Shown here: piece after piece, positions 1 to 12,850 of the stretch
How positions within the stretch are numbered: position 1 is the first letter of the stretch
Layout of the letters: each line of letters opens with the position of its first letter
Assembly (NCBI GenBank): GCA_965153455.1
Contig: OZ234493.1
Span: forward strand, 19,954,213 to 20,018,212
Reading direction: 5' to 3'
From: Sphagnum compactum
Taxonomy: Eukaryota; Bryophyta; Sphagnopsida; Sphagnales
DNA: 64,000 nt
Made by a program: the position numbers and the translations under genes
Notes under the pieces: generated by a model
The model's input: the letters and a program-made list of their open reading frames with translations, nothing else
Database searches by the model: none
What the model was told of the DNA's origin: nothing

Positions 1-21
1 CAGTGACCAATGAACGTATCC

Positions 22-500
22 TAAAACTTTTCTTCAATATATAAGTGCGATGGCTTGCCATTAAACATTGTTTCAGATCATGGATTTCGGTTCATATCGA
101 CATTTTGCAAGAGATTATTCAAGCTTTTAAGGGTCCAAATTAATTTTTCTTAAACTAATCATCTTTAAGCAAATGGACAAACTAAAAAGGTGAATCAAAT
201 ATTGGAACAATACCTTTGATGTATGATCAATTACCACCAAGATGATTGGGTCGACCTTTTGCCCTTGTCTAATTTTGCAAATAACAATACATATCATTCA
301 TCATTGGGTCACATTCCATTTTTTTGCAAATGATGGCCAACACCCTTGGTTCAATATTTTGGCAATGGGTAGGATGAATAATTTGGCTATCGAATAATTT
401 TTTAAAAGGCTGATTAACATTTGAAGCAAATTGATTTTACAATTGCAAATGGTTCAAGAATGATACAAAGAATAAGGGTGAATGCAAGTTATGGTGGCTC
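22..500 (+). pseudogene. Ty3/gypsy integrase fragment, degenerate
   Basis: Translation from about base 22 reads as a gypsy integrase catalytic core in one frame up to about 366: GLPLNIVSDHGFRFIS carries the second catalytic Asp (SDxG), then comes an NGQTKKVNQILEQYL block, then a YHQDDWVDLLPL block, all standard for plant Metaviridae integrase. The frame then shifts and continues with an LQLQMVQE-like C-terminal stretch to about 500. At least three in-frame stops and one frameshift kill it. The third acidic residue of the DDE triad, normally Glu in the DGQTERVNQ block, is Lys. The fragment is cut by the window edge, so the rest of the element may lie upstream. No LTR is recognisable. Confidence 0.75.
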
Positions 501-2285
501 ACTTTTGGAGTCACGGTAGTAAATTTTGCAAGGTGTTTTGTTTAAATGCTTACGGTGAATAATTTAATTTTAAATAAATTAAATGATGACCCATTCTACA
601 CTAACAACTTGATTATGAAGACACTCGGACAATTTCTTTTGAAAATAATGCATTCATTATTTATAACGGACTTTGAAGTTCAAAAATATGGTCTGGTCAA
701 TTCAAGAATGGGTTTTGACCTAATTTTAAGAAGTTTCATAAGTGAGTGAAATTTTAGTAATCAAAGATTACACTAATGAAACCTTAGAATATAAAATCAT
801 TTCCATATGGATTATATATAAAAACTTGTTAAGTATTCTTATGAGAGTTGTATTTGCAAAAAATGAACCACTAGATTGTGCATACACCCACAAACCAACC
901 ATCATCATAATTAACATCCAAATTATAAAATTAGAAATCAAGTCTACATATTTTGTCAAGACTTATGGTCCACAAGGCCTTCAAAGAAATTGGAAAACTT
1001 ACAACTTAGACCATTTCATATTATTGGCCAATTAAATTTAATTACATATTGATTACAACTTCCAAGATCAATTAAAATCCATCCAATATTCCATGTTTCA
1101 ATTCTTGAACCTTTTCATAAATTAAAAATTCCTAGGTGACATATTTGACCACCTCCAACAATAAAAATGGACGACCTAAACAAAAATTTAAAATCAAAGA
1201 GATTTTAGATTCATAAGTTTTTTGTGAATGTTTGGAATACCTAGTCCATTGGCATGGATATGATGTTAATGAATGTACATGAAGACTTGCTTGTAACCTA
1301 ATTAATGCACCCCAAAAGGTTTGAACAATATCCATCTAGGGTGAAAATCCTTTAAGGTGTACCACATAGGACAAAGAGGGCCTAGTCCTTTCTATAGTCT
1401 TTTTTTACCTTACATATTAATCCCCATAAAAAATAATGAATCGAAAGTTGTCAAATATTTCAAAAGGACTATATTTTAGACCAGTACAATTTTAGATTCC
1501 ATCATAATCATCCATAAATGTGGTTTTACATGGTAAAAAAAGATTAGGTAAAAAAACATAAAAAGGTGACATTGTGACAAGATTTTTGTACACCTTAAAA
1601 AATTTAGACCCTTTAAACCATTTGGTAATGAACAATAATTATATATTTTTGACTTAAACAAGGCATAATGTAAGTTAGTCATGAAATGAACTAAAAGTAC
1701 AAAGGTTATAACTTACATTGGCAAGATTGAGGGGTGGTGCATATTGACTTTTTTTTAATGTTATCCAATAGAACTTTTTAGAAAATCGTCAACCTTTTGG
1801 AAAATTTTGCCAATTAAACTTTTCATCAATTTATACTAAATAACCTTTTAAAAACTTGTGCCACTTACATTTTTTATAAGCTTTCATCAACCATGTCTTT
1901 TAGAAGCTTTTGTGGATTCTATCAACTTCTTCTATAAGTTTCTATTAGTTCTACGTCTTTAAAAAACTTCTAAGCCTATTTTTCATGAATCTTTATGGAA
2001 ATTTTTAAAAACTTCCAAGAATATTATTGAAAACTTTTAAAAACTTCTAAACATATTTGTCAAGGATCTTTTTGAAAACTTTTAGAAATTTCTTTCATAG
2101 TTTGTTGTCCATGACAATTTGTAAAGATCATATAATCTTTTCCAAGTTGTATATTTGTTTTATCCCTAATACCACAATACAAATCACTTCCCAATGTTTA
2201 AAAGAAAACAAAAAATCAAATGGTTATAATTGAATGGGTCACTTATAATAACAATTATCTTGTATCAAATGTGATGAAGTTGAAT
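501..2285. other. AT-rich intergenic DNA, no gene seen
   Basis: Only short open frames without recognisable domains occur here. It may contain further decayed retroelement sequence downstream of the integrase fragment, but nothing can be assigned. Confidence 0.6.
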
Positions 2286-2475
2286 ATGCCTCACCTAGGT
2301 CTAACCTCACTAGATAGCTAGTTAACATACATACCTAACTAATTTAAGTAGGCATGTTGGTAGGTAATATGTACCTAATATCTAGGTAATGATAATTTAC
2401 TTATCTATTGGGTATCTTCTTATCTACTTACCTCCACCCTATTTATATATTACCTACCAACCTAACTATCTCCAT
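2286..2475. repeat. Degenerate ACCTAGGT/TAGGTA-rich low-complexity tract
   Basis: Words such as cctaggt, acctaac, taggta and tacctac recur on both strands over about 190 bp, giving many small self-complementary words. The vocabulary resembles the longer tract at 61.6-62.35 kb. There is no clean period. Confidence 0.4.
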
Positions 2476-4860
2476 GTTATCAAACTTGAACCTATTTATT
2501 CTTGATAAAGTTGAAACAAAATTGTAATAAACTTGAAAAAGAAAGTCGCAATAAAATCATAATAAAGTTGCAAACATACCTTAAACATTTCATCCATCCA
2601 TTTGTCACTCTTTCATCCATTTGCAAAAAGGGTTCACCGCAATAATCAAACTATGACTTTTGAGGACTACCTTTGTTCTATAAAGGACTTAGATTTATTA
2701 AAATAAACCTTATGGGTCTAGATCTGGTCCAGACTATAATTGCATGTTGAGTTATCTAATTGGCTACCTGAAAACTATAAATTCTTAAAATGGTTCAATT
2801 GACATTCTTGGTCTTGGCTAATACACCTTCATAAGTGCATGGGTACCTAGTTGGATTGCAGTTTTTGTGGCTGAGGTGGGTGGAGAGTTTTGGATATGCT
2901 TCCATGATGTGAGAACTTTTGAAGCTTTTGGTTGTTTGGATCTTGTGGTGGCATGGAGGAAGGTTTGTAAATATGAGTGACAACTCAATAAATTAGAAAA
3001 GGCACAAAACAAGACCCCCCAATAGCAATTCCAATCAAAGAAAGAAATACCCCTATTATATTTTAAAGGTAAACCTGAGACCCATATCAATTAGTTGTTT
3101 AAAAACAGTTGTAAAGCATTTGTAGAAAAATTCTAGTGTTATATATGTGGACTTTGGAGAGCACACTACCAAATGAAACCTTTCCTCCACAAAAGGGTGG
3201 GGCATTTGAAAAATGGAATGCCAGTTCTGGTGGGCATTCCATTTTTAATTTTTTTTTTTTCCGTAGACCCAATTGGATCTTACGTGTTATTACAAAATTA
3301 AATTAAATTATGCCAAAATCAGAATTCGGTGTTTTTAAAGAACCAAGCCTGGAACCAGATTTGTAGTTCCAGCTCCGTGTGAAACCACAACTCGAGAGTT
3401 TCAAAAAGAAATTAGAACCAGAACCAGAGGTTGTTCTTAAAAGGAAAGAAAGAACCGCCCAGCAATGAATGGCCCTTGTTATGAGCTCCTTCCTTCTGTC
3501 TGGCGAAATTTTGCCCTCCCTGTTGGTTTTTAAATAGAAATGATGAGAGAAGTGATTTTTGAGGGCCTTAATCACCAAATTTCAAAATAGAAATAAAAAT
3601 CATCAGATTTCTAAATTAGGTTCCAGTAAGTAGCCAACCAACCACATACAAGGATGCTTAACTATTTGTGTTTTCATATCTGCCTCCCTCACAGCCAAAT
3701 TTGAGTAAACCTTCTTCTTATGGATCTGCAGCTACATCACAAGATTGGAAAGCAAAACACTGCAAGCTCCCACACCAATCAACTGCCCAACAGTAATAAT
3801 AAGGCACCTCAAATAAGCAAATCAATTTTTGGGTTGTTTTGCAACATCCGCATAATTGTCCCTTGCTTGCTGAGACTCTTATGTCTTTGGAAGCCCAAGT
3901 CAAACAACATCAGGCTGGGGATTTTATTAGGTTTTCAGGCAATTTTTTGGTTCAAAAAATTTGTTTTACACATTCAATTTTGGCAGGAGGTCGGGTCTTT
4001 CCTCACTCACATAAATGCTATCCAGCATAGCCGAGAACCTTCATGTTGCTATTTCCCTATTTGGCTATTTCTTCCCAATGGCTCTTCCTGTTTGTCAACT
4101 CCACTTTGCCACTGGGCTGTTGAAGGCCTGAATTAGTTTTGATGGTCTGCCCAAAATTTTGCCCACAAGTTTTAAGCTTTGATGGTGGGGGACAAAAACT
4201 ATGTAGGAGAATACATAACCATGTGGTGCTCCAAAAAATAAGCTCAGACAGTGCACCAAATAGAGCTTGTTTAGGGGTGTTTATCATCCCCCTATCTTTG
4301 CTAGCAATCCCATTTCATGAACTAACTTTATTCATGAAAGTTCAGCTTTTTTCCACATGAAAATTTGTCCATAAAATTTCATCAACGAAACTTCATCCAA
4401 TACTCCATCGAAAATTCACAAATGATATGTCATGAATGTTCATCCATGGAATTTGAATGATTTTTAATGCAAATTCTATATAATTTTGAATGAATTGCAC
4501 TTCATGGAAGAAATAAAATTATAGATTGTATTTCTTGGATGAACTTTGTTTCATCCTAAGATTTCATGAATTATCACAAATTATGTTTCCTGGATGAATT
4601 TCCGTTCCATTAGGATGGCTTCAAATCTAGATCACTCATCAAAATTGATGCAAAGAAAACAAGAACATTGGAGTCAAAACCTTTTAATCTGCTCTCAATA
4701 TGTTCAGAAATAATTTACAACATAGTTTGAATTTTGAAGGGTTCCTCTGACTGAAGCTTCAAAGACTGGTGAAGAAACAAACCCTATAACACATTTAATT
4801 GCTGGATTTCATTGGCCATAACAACTTTTCTTCACATATAGGTAACAAGTCTATTCAACA
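2476..4860. other. Intergenic DNA, no gene seen
   Basis: No domain or spliced gene is recognisable. Around 3.3-3.5 kb there are several GAACC/GGTTC words (agaaccagaaccagaggttg), a vocabulary similar to the GGTTCTCA cluster at 26.6-27.4 kb. Confidence 0.5.
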
Positions 4861-4929
4861 CCGTCTACACATTATACACTAACTCTATATATATTGGTGC
4901 CCTAAATATTATAACCCTCTCTGTATTGT

Positions 4930-5325
4930 CTGGGTTGATTTTTAAAAATGAGAGAGTGAGAAGGAAGGGTGCCTGGGCAGCCTGTGAAGGAAGGCCGGAA
5001 AAACATTCAGGCCTTGGACAGCCCAGAAAATTTGTGGGCAGCCTCAATTTTGGGCAGCCCATAGGGTGAAGTAGGCAGGGCAATTTGACAAAATTAGCCA
5101 AAAAGCAAAATAGCAATGTGGCGTTGGCAACTTGGGAATGTGGACCTGGCAATGCTGAGTTGAGAATTGGGCAATGTGGAGTTTGCAAAAATGGCAAAAG
5201 TGGAGTTGGCAAAATAGGAAAGTCAACATGGCAAAATAGCAAAATAGTAATGTGGACTTCATGACTTGACAAAGTAGACTTGCAAAACACATAAAGTAGT
5301 GAACTTGGCAAAATACCTGAGCAAA
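4930..5325. repeat. Degenerate 'GGCAAAATAG/GTGGAGTTGGCAA' tandem-like repeat
   Basis: Between about 5080 and 5320 the words tggcaaaatag, ggcaatgtgg and gtggagttggcaa recur every roughly 15-25 bases. On the minus strand this yields a long open frame (4865-5395) made of repeated Phe-Cys-Gln-Leu-like words. That looks like a repeat artefact, not a gene. Confidence 0.5.
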
Positions 5326-5399
5326 AGCCATTCCATAGAAAGGCATGGTGCACACTTAAAAGACTGTAAGTAGTTGGTATTACAAGCCTCAACACTTGA

Positions 5400-8300
5400 G
5401 ATTTTGGATGACTCCTGCCTCCTACCAGCTAACTGTGATACCTTACCCTAAGGTCAGTTTCGCCATTAAATAATCCTCAAAATAGTGAAATGAACTTTTG
5501 TGAAAGTATGAAGTTGAAATGTTGAAAATCATCATAATTATCATAGTCTACACTCTGAATAATTTCACTTACTCCTATCACAATATATTATAATAGATGA
5601 TGGAAAAATATATAATTTCAAAATTAAAAAACGAATTCATTTTTTGAAAAAAAAATATTATTCATTTTGTCAATGCGGAAATTGATCCTAGGCTACAATA
5701 TACATTTTTGGCCTTCACACGAGGGGTGTGTCACATTGTGGCCTTGCCATTTACAATAAAAAGGATCTTAAGGCAAAAGAAGAATTATGGAAACTCAAAT
5801 ATTTCACCATGCAAAAATATAATCTTGAAAAAAATCCTCTAAAAGGTATACTGTATAGTAACTTAAAGGATTAGCTACTGGTAGGCAAGGCCGATCAAAT
5901 GAGCACAATGGTTGGAACTTGGTGGAAGTCCTATTAAGGACTTAGAGGTCAACATTTAGAGTTTGGGTTTTGAACAAATATTTTTTCATTGAGGCTTCAG
6001 GTAGACCAAGAGCAACAATGTCCATTGTCCATTCCATAATATGTCAATTTCCAACAAATCAATGAGGATTCAAGATATAATATAAATTTGATGAAATCTT
6101 AGGTGTGATCAATGGTTGTCATGCTGATTATGTGATGGGTGTCAATCAAAATATGTTAATTGTGTGCAAGCGTTTGCTTCCCCAAGATAACAAGTATGTG
6201 TGGCTACATATGGAAAATAGTTTTCAACTCGAAATGACTCTTGTGGCCTGAGCTGTTGGCCCAAGTTTTATCATGTCCTCAACTGATTTTTCTTTTCAAA
6301 ACCTGGTTTTTTGGAATTTATTTGAATTTTCAGCAGCAGAAATCACTTAAAAATCAATATCTCCCACATTCTGAATCCAAATCTTACCAAATCCTATTTA
6401 ATCCTGCTCATCAAGATCTTTCCAATAACACCACAGGCACATTCCAATTCTTCTGAAATTTTCAGCTACGATTTAATTTAATTTTCAGTGAAGAAATCAT
6501 TCAATATTCAAGAACTTTTGCACTGCAAGTCCAAATGTCATGGAATCAAGCCTATGCAGCCCTCCTCATTCAGAGCTTTCCAAAGAGACCAAGAACAGGA
6601 TCTGTAACGTCTCAGTTTGGTGGATCTCATCAGTACAAACAAGACAAACAAACAAACTACCTTCCTTCATAAACAAATATCAAATAATCAAAGAGGTCTA
6701 AGGTACCTCTTGACACTCTAGAAGCGCTTTTGATGGAAGGACCCAAAACCTTTTGGATGTTACACATTTGGAAAATCCAGGTTTACATGGATGGACAGTG
6801 ACAATAAATGTGTTAGAGCTTTAACTTTTTTATGAAGTAAAGTGCTCTTATATAATCAAGTGACATAATTGTAGCAATGCCATAGCAAAAATACTTCAAA
6901 AGATATTATGTTTATGTGGGGGTGGTCAATCAATGTTGGTTGGGTCTTGTTCTTTTTTGTTGGAACCGTTGTAACCAAAAAGAAAGGAGTAGAAAGAATA
7001 TCTCCTGATTACAGATTACTCTCATTAGAGATCCAAACTCTGTGCAACACATATGCCAATCTGGCACTATTACAACCCCTTGGTGTTATTGTCTTAATAG
7101 AACATGATGCTCCATACCCATGTGAATCTCCAGACGGCACATACCTATCAGTCTCTTTCAGATTACTATAGTGGTAGCCTTTAAACTGCTGTCAGGAACA
7201 ATTTCACACATTGTGAGTGCATGAGCTAATGGGGTCTAGCTTGAGGTCAGAGCTCTCAATGTTCAGTTGGTCCGTTATGAGCTGCTAACCATCCCTCTAC
7301 CATATGAGATAATGCAAAGAAATACTTGACTTAATTTTAGAAACATGTTGACTTCTGGGTATGAACCAACGATGAACAATATGTGCCAAGTTGGCTTGCA
7401 ACCACTTAAGAAAAGAGCAGAATTCTATGTAGAAAAACGTCTATGGATATTTTCAATGATCTTTCCCATTCTGTTCGTTTCTTACCCACGTTCTACCCAA
7501 CCCAAGGATACCCCATTAAGGTTTTTGGCTCTCACTCATACACATGCGCTACTCATTGGTTTTGAAGAAAGGTTCCACCAAGATACCATGCAGATGCATC
7601 CCTGTACATGCTCTTATTTCTACAGCTCAGACCTCCTTTATGCGTCATCAGCCTTCAACATCAACCCCTTATAGAGCCTAACATTAGCAATAACATAAAG
7701 CCTGCCATGATGTAGTCACTAGCGCAACGAAATCAAACAGCAACTACCGATCTTTGCAAGCTCCCCACTCTACACATTCTACAACAGATTCAACAAAACT
7801 AATAGACCTGCCTTTTTTCTGCCCTTGAACTCCTCTTCTTATATTCGTCATGTAGCGGCATACTCCTCCCCTCCATTGAATGCTTGCAGTGCCCTTGGCC
7901 ACCCATTGCTCACTGTTGACCTGTTTCACATAATGCACAAACAAACAAACTTTTCTACCCAAACTCACAAGTCTCTTTGAAGTTGTTATTGCAGCCACTA
8001 ACAAACAATGCTAACATAAACTTCGTCGTCTATAGACAGAAAGTTGACGACCACTCAAAACAAAAACCAGAACCCTAAAATGAAATCATGTTCACATGAG
8101 CGGAAAATCTAGATGACTTCTTGCCCGGTCACACCATCATTGGGTCTAGGTTTAGTCTTGTTTATTTAAATGATAACCCTCCACTTTCAGATTCTCTCAA
8201 TATTTAAAAAAACAAAACTCATGGATTGTGAGATGAGGTCAAATTTTCTTGATCAACAATTTTGTCACAAGTCTAATTTGTATAAGACATTTTAATTTTG

Positions 8301-9020
8301 ATTTTAGGATGGGTTCAGTTTCAATTATTACTTTATTTTTAAGTTTTTCAATCCACGATCCGTCACTTGCCCATGAACATTGAACATTTTTTTTTTCATT
8401 TTCTTTCAGTTTGCACTTGCATAAGGGGTAGAGCCACCATGCAATGAGCTACTTATTCATGAACTCAAGAATTTAGTGACAAGAAAATAACCACACCCCC
8501 ATGTAAGCAACCAACTCATTTTATTTTTCTTGTTCAACACTAGTGTGGATTTGAAAAACAGCCTAACTTAAGCTTCTAAGCCAAAAATGATCTTCAATTT
8601 TAAATCGGACTGGTTCAAATTGGACCCTAGTGTAAAGCAACCGCATAAACATGTGATCAAATTACATGTAAGTACCCTACTAATTCCTAACCTAAACTGC
8701 CATAATGGGAATCTTAGTATTGCCATGGACTCTCTTAGTACATTATTATTATTTTTTTAACATATCAATTATAGTATATATTATTTTTCCGTTCCACACA
8801 TCAATCACGTGACTCCTATTTTTTCATCCCATGGCATGCAACCTCCAACAAAGAAAGCCTCAAACCTAAAGACTTAGGACCCTAGCCGCTATCTAAACTT
8901 ATGGCCTCGACCTTGTAACGATCCTAAGGTAGTCGATGTAAACCCATTGGGTTTGGTTTCAAGACAAGTCTAGTTGCATGTAGACCTGTTGAGTCCAATT
9001 CGGAGACCCAGACTCAGCCA
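5400..9020. other. Intergenic DNA, no gene seen
   Basis: Short open frames (6908-7171, 7345-7674 and minus 7744-8004) show no domains, no homology I recognise and no credible splice structure. A stretch near 8917 resembles a short piece of large-subunit rRNA, but only over about 18 bases. Confidence 0.55.
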
Positions 9021-9037
9021 ACAATGGTCAAAAACAA

Positions 9038-9410
9038 CAATGTTGGCCGGTTATTGAGTTTTGACCCAATTATCAAGCTGGTTACCAAGCCAGATTTTAA
9101 TAACCCACCAATTAATTCTTGATCTTTGGATAATCGCATGATATTGAATTCTTAAAAAATTAACAATCTACCTGAATGACCTGATTATCATCCAAATAGG
9201 TTATCAATCTTTAAAACATTATACTAAATGTAATTTTTAAACATTATAACTGGTTAACAACCAAGTGGTTATCAGCTGATTATTTGATGACCTACCCAAA
9301 AACCAAAAAAAATATTGATATTGATAACATGTTTGGTTTTCAAAAATTAAAATTAAAAAGAACTTACCCGGTGGTTATTTTAAAAAATCAATAACTGGCC
9401 AACAACATTG
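9038..9410. repeat. Foldback/MITE-like candidate
   Basis: The left end reads caatgttggccggttattga. The right end on the other strand reads caatgttgttggccagttat and continues tga. That is an imperfect inverted repeat of about 30 bp around 370 bp of AT-rich DNA full of ggttat/ataacc words. No clear target-site duplication is visible, so it could be a MITE, a foldback element or an AT-rich inverted repeat of another origin. Confidence 0.35.
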
Positions 9411-11200
9411 GTCAAAACTCAAAACAGTTCATGTGCTGTTATTTAGAAATAATGAAATTGAATTTTTGAGCCATATTTCCTCATTAAAACTAGATAATGT
9501 TTTTGGAATATCTTCCATGGCACATCTTCCATGGGATACTTTGAGACCTTCATTATCAAAGTACTCATATCCAAAACTGTGAACATAAAATCATCTTCTT
9601 TTTCACTTCCATGGAAGCTTCATGCAAAGAAAAGTCACCAACATAGGCCTACACTAGGTATGTGCCTTTTGAGAGTAATCTGCAATACCATACTCCAACA
9701 CCCATTGAATATTGAATTGTTCAATGGCACATACAACTTTTGTTGGGCTCTTGCCAAATGGGCTTGGGCTATTGGATTCCAAACTATTGGGTCTTTCTAG
9801 AGATTTGATGAAAAGATAGTAGGATTTTTAAAAATTCAAATGACCAATAAGGAATTCAAGTGACTAACCTAATTTTGATTTGGTCATGAAGGAGTTTAAG
9901 TTATCAAGTGATATTTGGTTAATCCTTTCTTTGTTTAAAGTTAATTTTATTATCAAACTTGTGTGTATCCTTCCACTTATGAGCTTCTCCATAGTCGCTT
10001 TGTCGTCCAAAAATGTTACTTTGGTCCATTTCTATTTTAACAACATAACGCACTCAGCCAAGTTCATTGGATGTTCATATGTCCACACGATAATCAACTT
10101 GTTGAACAACAAATATAGATAATAGTGTTAGAAAGTTCCTATCATTGATGTTGTTGAGGAATAGCGAGAATTCAAATTTCTTTTAGTTTGCACAATTCAT
10201 TGTTTTCTAAATTGTTGGGCAAATCATAGAGTTTGAAGTTTAAATTAGTTGTAATCCCCAACACTTTAGACTTCTTATGAAACCTCCATGAAAATATGGA
10301 GACAAGATCCATTATAAGTCTAGCCCTAACACTAGGGTTGGTTACCATCTCATTTCCACCCCAAGGGGACCCACTTCCCATTTGAACTTTGGATTTATGA
10401 TTTGTTGTTGGTAGTTGACATAACATATTTGGCACTAGCTTTTGTTGGTAGTTGACTTAGGACGACATGTACTAGATCATGGTTGACTTAGGTCTTTTTA
10501 TTTGTAATCCTTTTTCTTTTTTTTTGATTGTTGTTTTTGGCTAGAACCTTTGGAAATTGGTATGTTGACAATGAGTCACAAATAGAGGAGGATAAACAAA
10601 CTCACAATAACCCAATCAAATCTAAAGTTAGCCCAAACCCAAAACCTTGCCTAATTTTGCAAACAAAAAGAAAATGCTTTTGCACTAATAGAAGTTGGTA
10701 AATCACACTTAAGTTTATATATTTAGCATTCCAATTTTCTTTATATTGTACTTGCATTAGAAGTCTTGGTTAGGGTTCAAATTATGATTCTTTAAAAGAT
10801 TGTTTATAAATTTGGATGGTGTTAATTAGTTTCTTATAAGAGGTGAGTTTATTTCATGTGGATATAATGCTAGAATTATTGATTGCTTAAACTTATGAAT
10901 TTTGAAATAGTTTTGTTTCCAATCTTATTAGGTTTGTTAATTAATACATTGGAAAATCCAAAAAATTTATAGCAATGTCCAAAAAATCCAAATGTTCATT
11001 AGTTTTAGTATGAATGTTTTTCAATGAAACATATTTATGCATATATATTTGGGTGTCCCTTATATATGATATATCAAATCATTTCAACATTTTAACAATC
11101 AACAAATATTTTTCATTTGGATTAAATTTTCCCATATCCTTTGAAAATGAGTGTTTTGGCTCCAGCTCAGGGGCAAATCATGAAAGATTCCTTTGATTGG
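9411..11200. other. Intergenic DNA, no gene seen
   Basis: AT-rich sequence with short frames and no domain, RNA gene or element end that I can support. Confidence 0.55.
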
Positions 11201-12010
11201 GGTCCCTTGACATGAAAGATACCTTGTCAATGTTTTGGCTTGGGCATGGCATAGACCATTTTGTCTTGGGCCTTAAGCTACCTAGGGTTTTGGGGAACAC
11301 ATAATGGGAACAAGCTTATAATTTTAATCCATATACTTTATATGAACATATTTTACATCCAAAACGGTCATCCTTGGAGGCATGGTAACATTATGAATTT
11401 CGGCTTAGGCTCGTGGTAGGCTGTAGAATATTTTCATGGCTTGGAGTCTTGGACATGTCTGACACATCGGGCATGTCCTATGATGGGCCGTAGGCCACCA
11501 TGTCCAAGCCCCCAAGGAGTCAAGGGTCATTTGGTCTGAGCCCCATGCCACCACCCATGGCCCTAATGTCCTAGACCCATGCTATCACATCCCAACCCTT
11601 GCCAACCTAAGATCATTCTATCCTAGGCCTCATGTTGTCATGTTCTAAACCATGGGCCACCTTTTCCTAGCCCTTAAGGAGAACCTAGAGGTTCGTTCCA
11701 TTTTGTCATGTGCCCATGTTGTGCAATGTCGTAGAGCTCAGACCACCTTGTCCTAACTGTTAAAAGGTTTAAAATCATTTTGAATAGGCGATAAGCCACC
11801 TATCCTAGGCCCCAAGCAAGCTAAGGGGTCTCAAGGCACCTGTTTTTGGGCCCAAGCATCCAAGGGTCTACTTTTGTTATGACCCTAGGGCACCCTGTTT
11901 TGGTCCCCAAGCCACTTGTCGCGGTCCATGTATTTTTTGAACACATAACAGGCCATCTAGGGTCAACTTGTGTCATGGGCCCAAGGTTGGCTTGTTTCAA
12001 CCTCCAACCA
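11200..12010. repeat. Degenerate 'GCCACC-TGTCCTAGGCCC' rich tract
   Basis: This tract is GC-richer than its surroundings and repeats words such as gtcctaggcccc, ccaagcc, gccacc and caagggtc in varied spacing. It looks like an eroded satellite or transposable element interior. No coding frame survives. Confidence 0.35.
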
Positions 12011-12850
12011 ATGATTCTTTTTTACAATAATTTTTTTGGAAGACGGCATTCATTTTTAGTGTAAATTAGACCAAAAAAACTAGAATTTATTTGGAAAAAT
12101 CACCAAACTATAAACGCCACAAAACTGAAAAAAAAATCATTACCGTTGCTTGTACATCGATTGCTTCCTTAACACAAGCTATGAGATATAATGGTCGAAT
12201 GAAATTATTCTTATGAAATGTCACCCAAAACTTTGCATTGTTGGTAGTGATTGGCATAACACTTTCCATATTGCATTTTATTGTACAAGTCACACCTCTT
12301 AAAGGCTTTCCATTGGTCATTGTTGCCTAGATGTGTGGGATATTGGAACTTTAGGACATTCTATGATAACACCTTTATCCCCCCTTCTTCAATAATAGAC
12401 CTTTCAAAGTCAAAAAAACGTGACACCTTCTATGAAATATGGGTAGACAAACCTTTGCACAAGAGAAATAAAAAAAGACCAAATGGGACTCCTAGGCTTG
12501 GCTGGTCCTACAAAAATAGATGACACCAAAACCCTTGCACCTCACAAGTAAAAGCACACAAATAATGAAATGACAAAGACCTTTGCAACATAAGAAAAAA
12601 TATATCAAGTGGAGTCACCCTAAAACTTGTCCATAATCACAACAAAGATATCAACACAACCTTTACACTTTGCAACACAAAAGTAAAAAGCATACAAAGT
12701 GAACCCACACCAAACCCATTGTAGCATAAAACATGCATCCACCTCAATCCTAGCACTTGCATATATAGAAATGGACTAATGAAGCTATGCTAATACCAAA
12801 GAAAAAAGAAAGAAAAATGCAACCGTGGGGACCCAAAAGATCCAATAAGA
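12011..12850. other. Intergenic DNA, no gene seen
   Basis: No recognisable gene. Many caaac/acacaa words and short A-rich runs occur. Confidence 0.5.

Noticed and set aside
4865-5395. 176-codon minus-strand open frame
   Set aside because: It is a by-product of short repeated words, with no domain and Phe/Cys/Leu/Pro-biased composition.
8914-8934. Sequence taacgatcctaaggtag resembling the conserved large-subunit rRNA (I-CeuI-type) site
   Set aside because: Similarity covers only about 18 bases and the flanks do not match any rRNA. Treated as chance.
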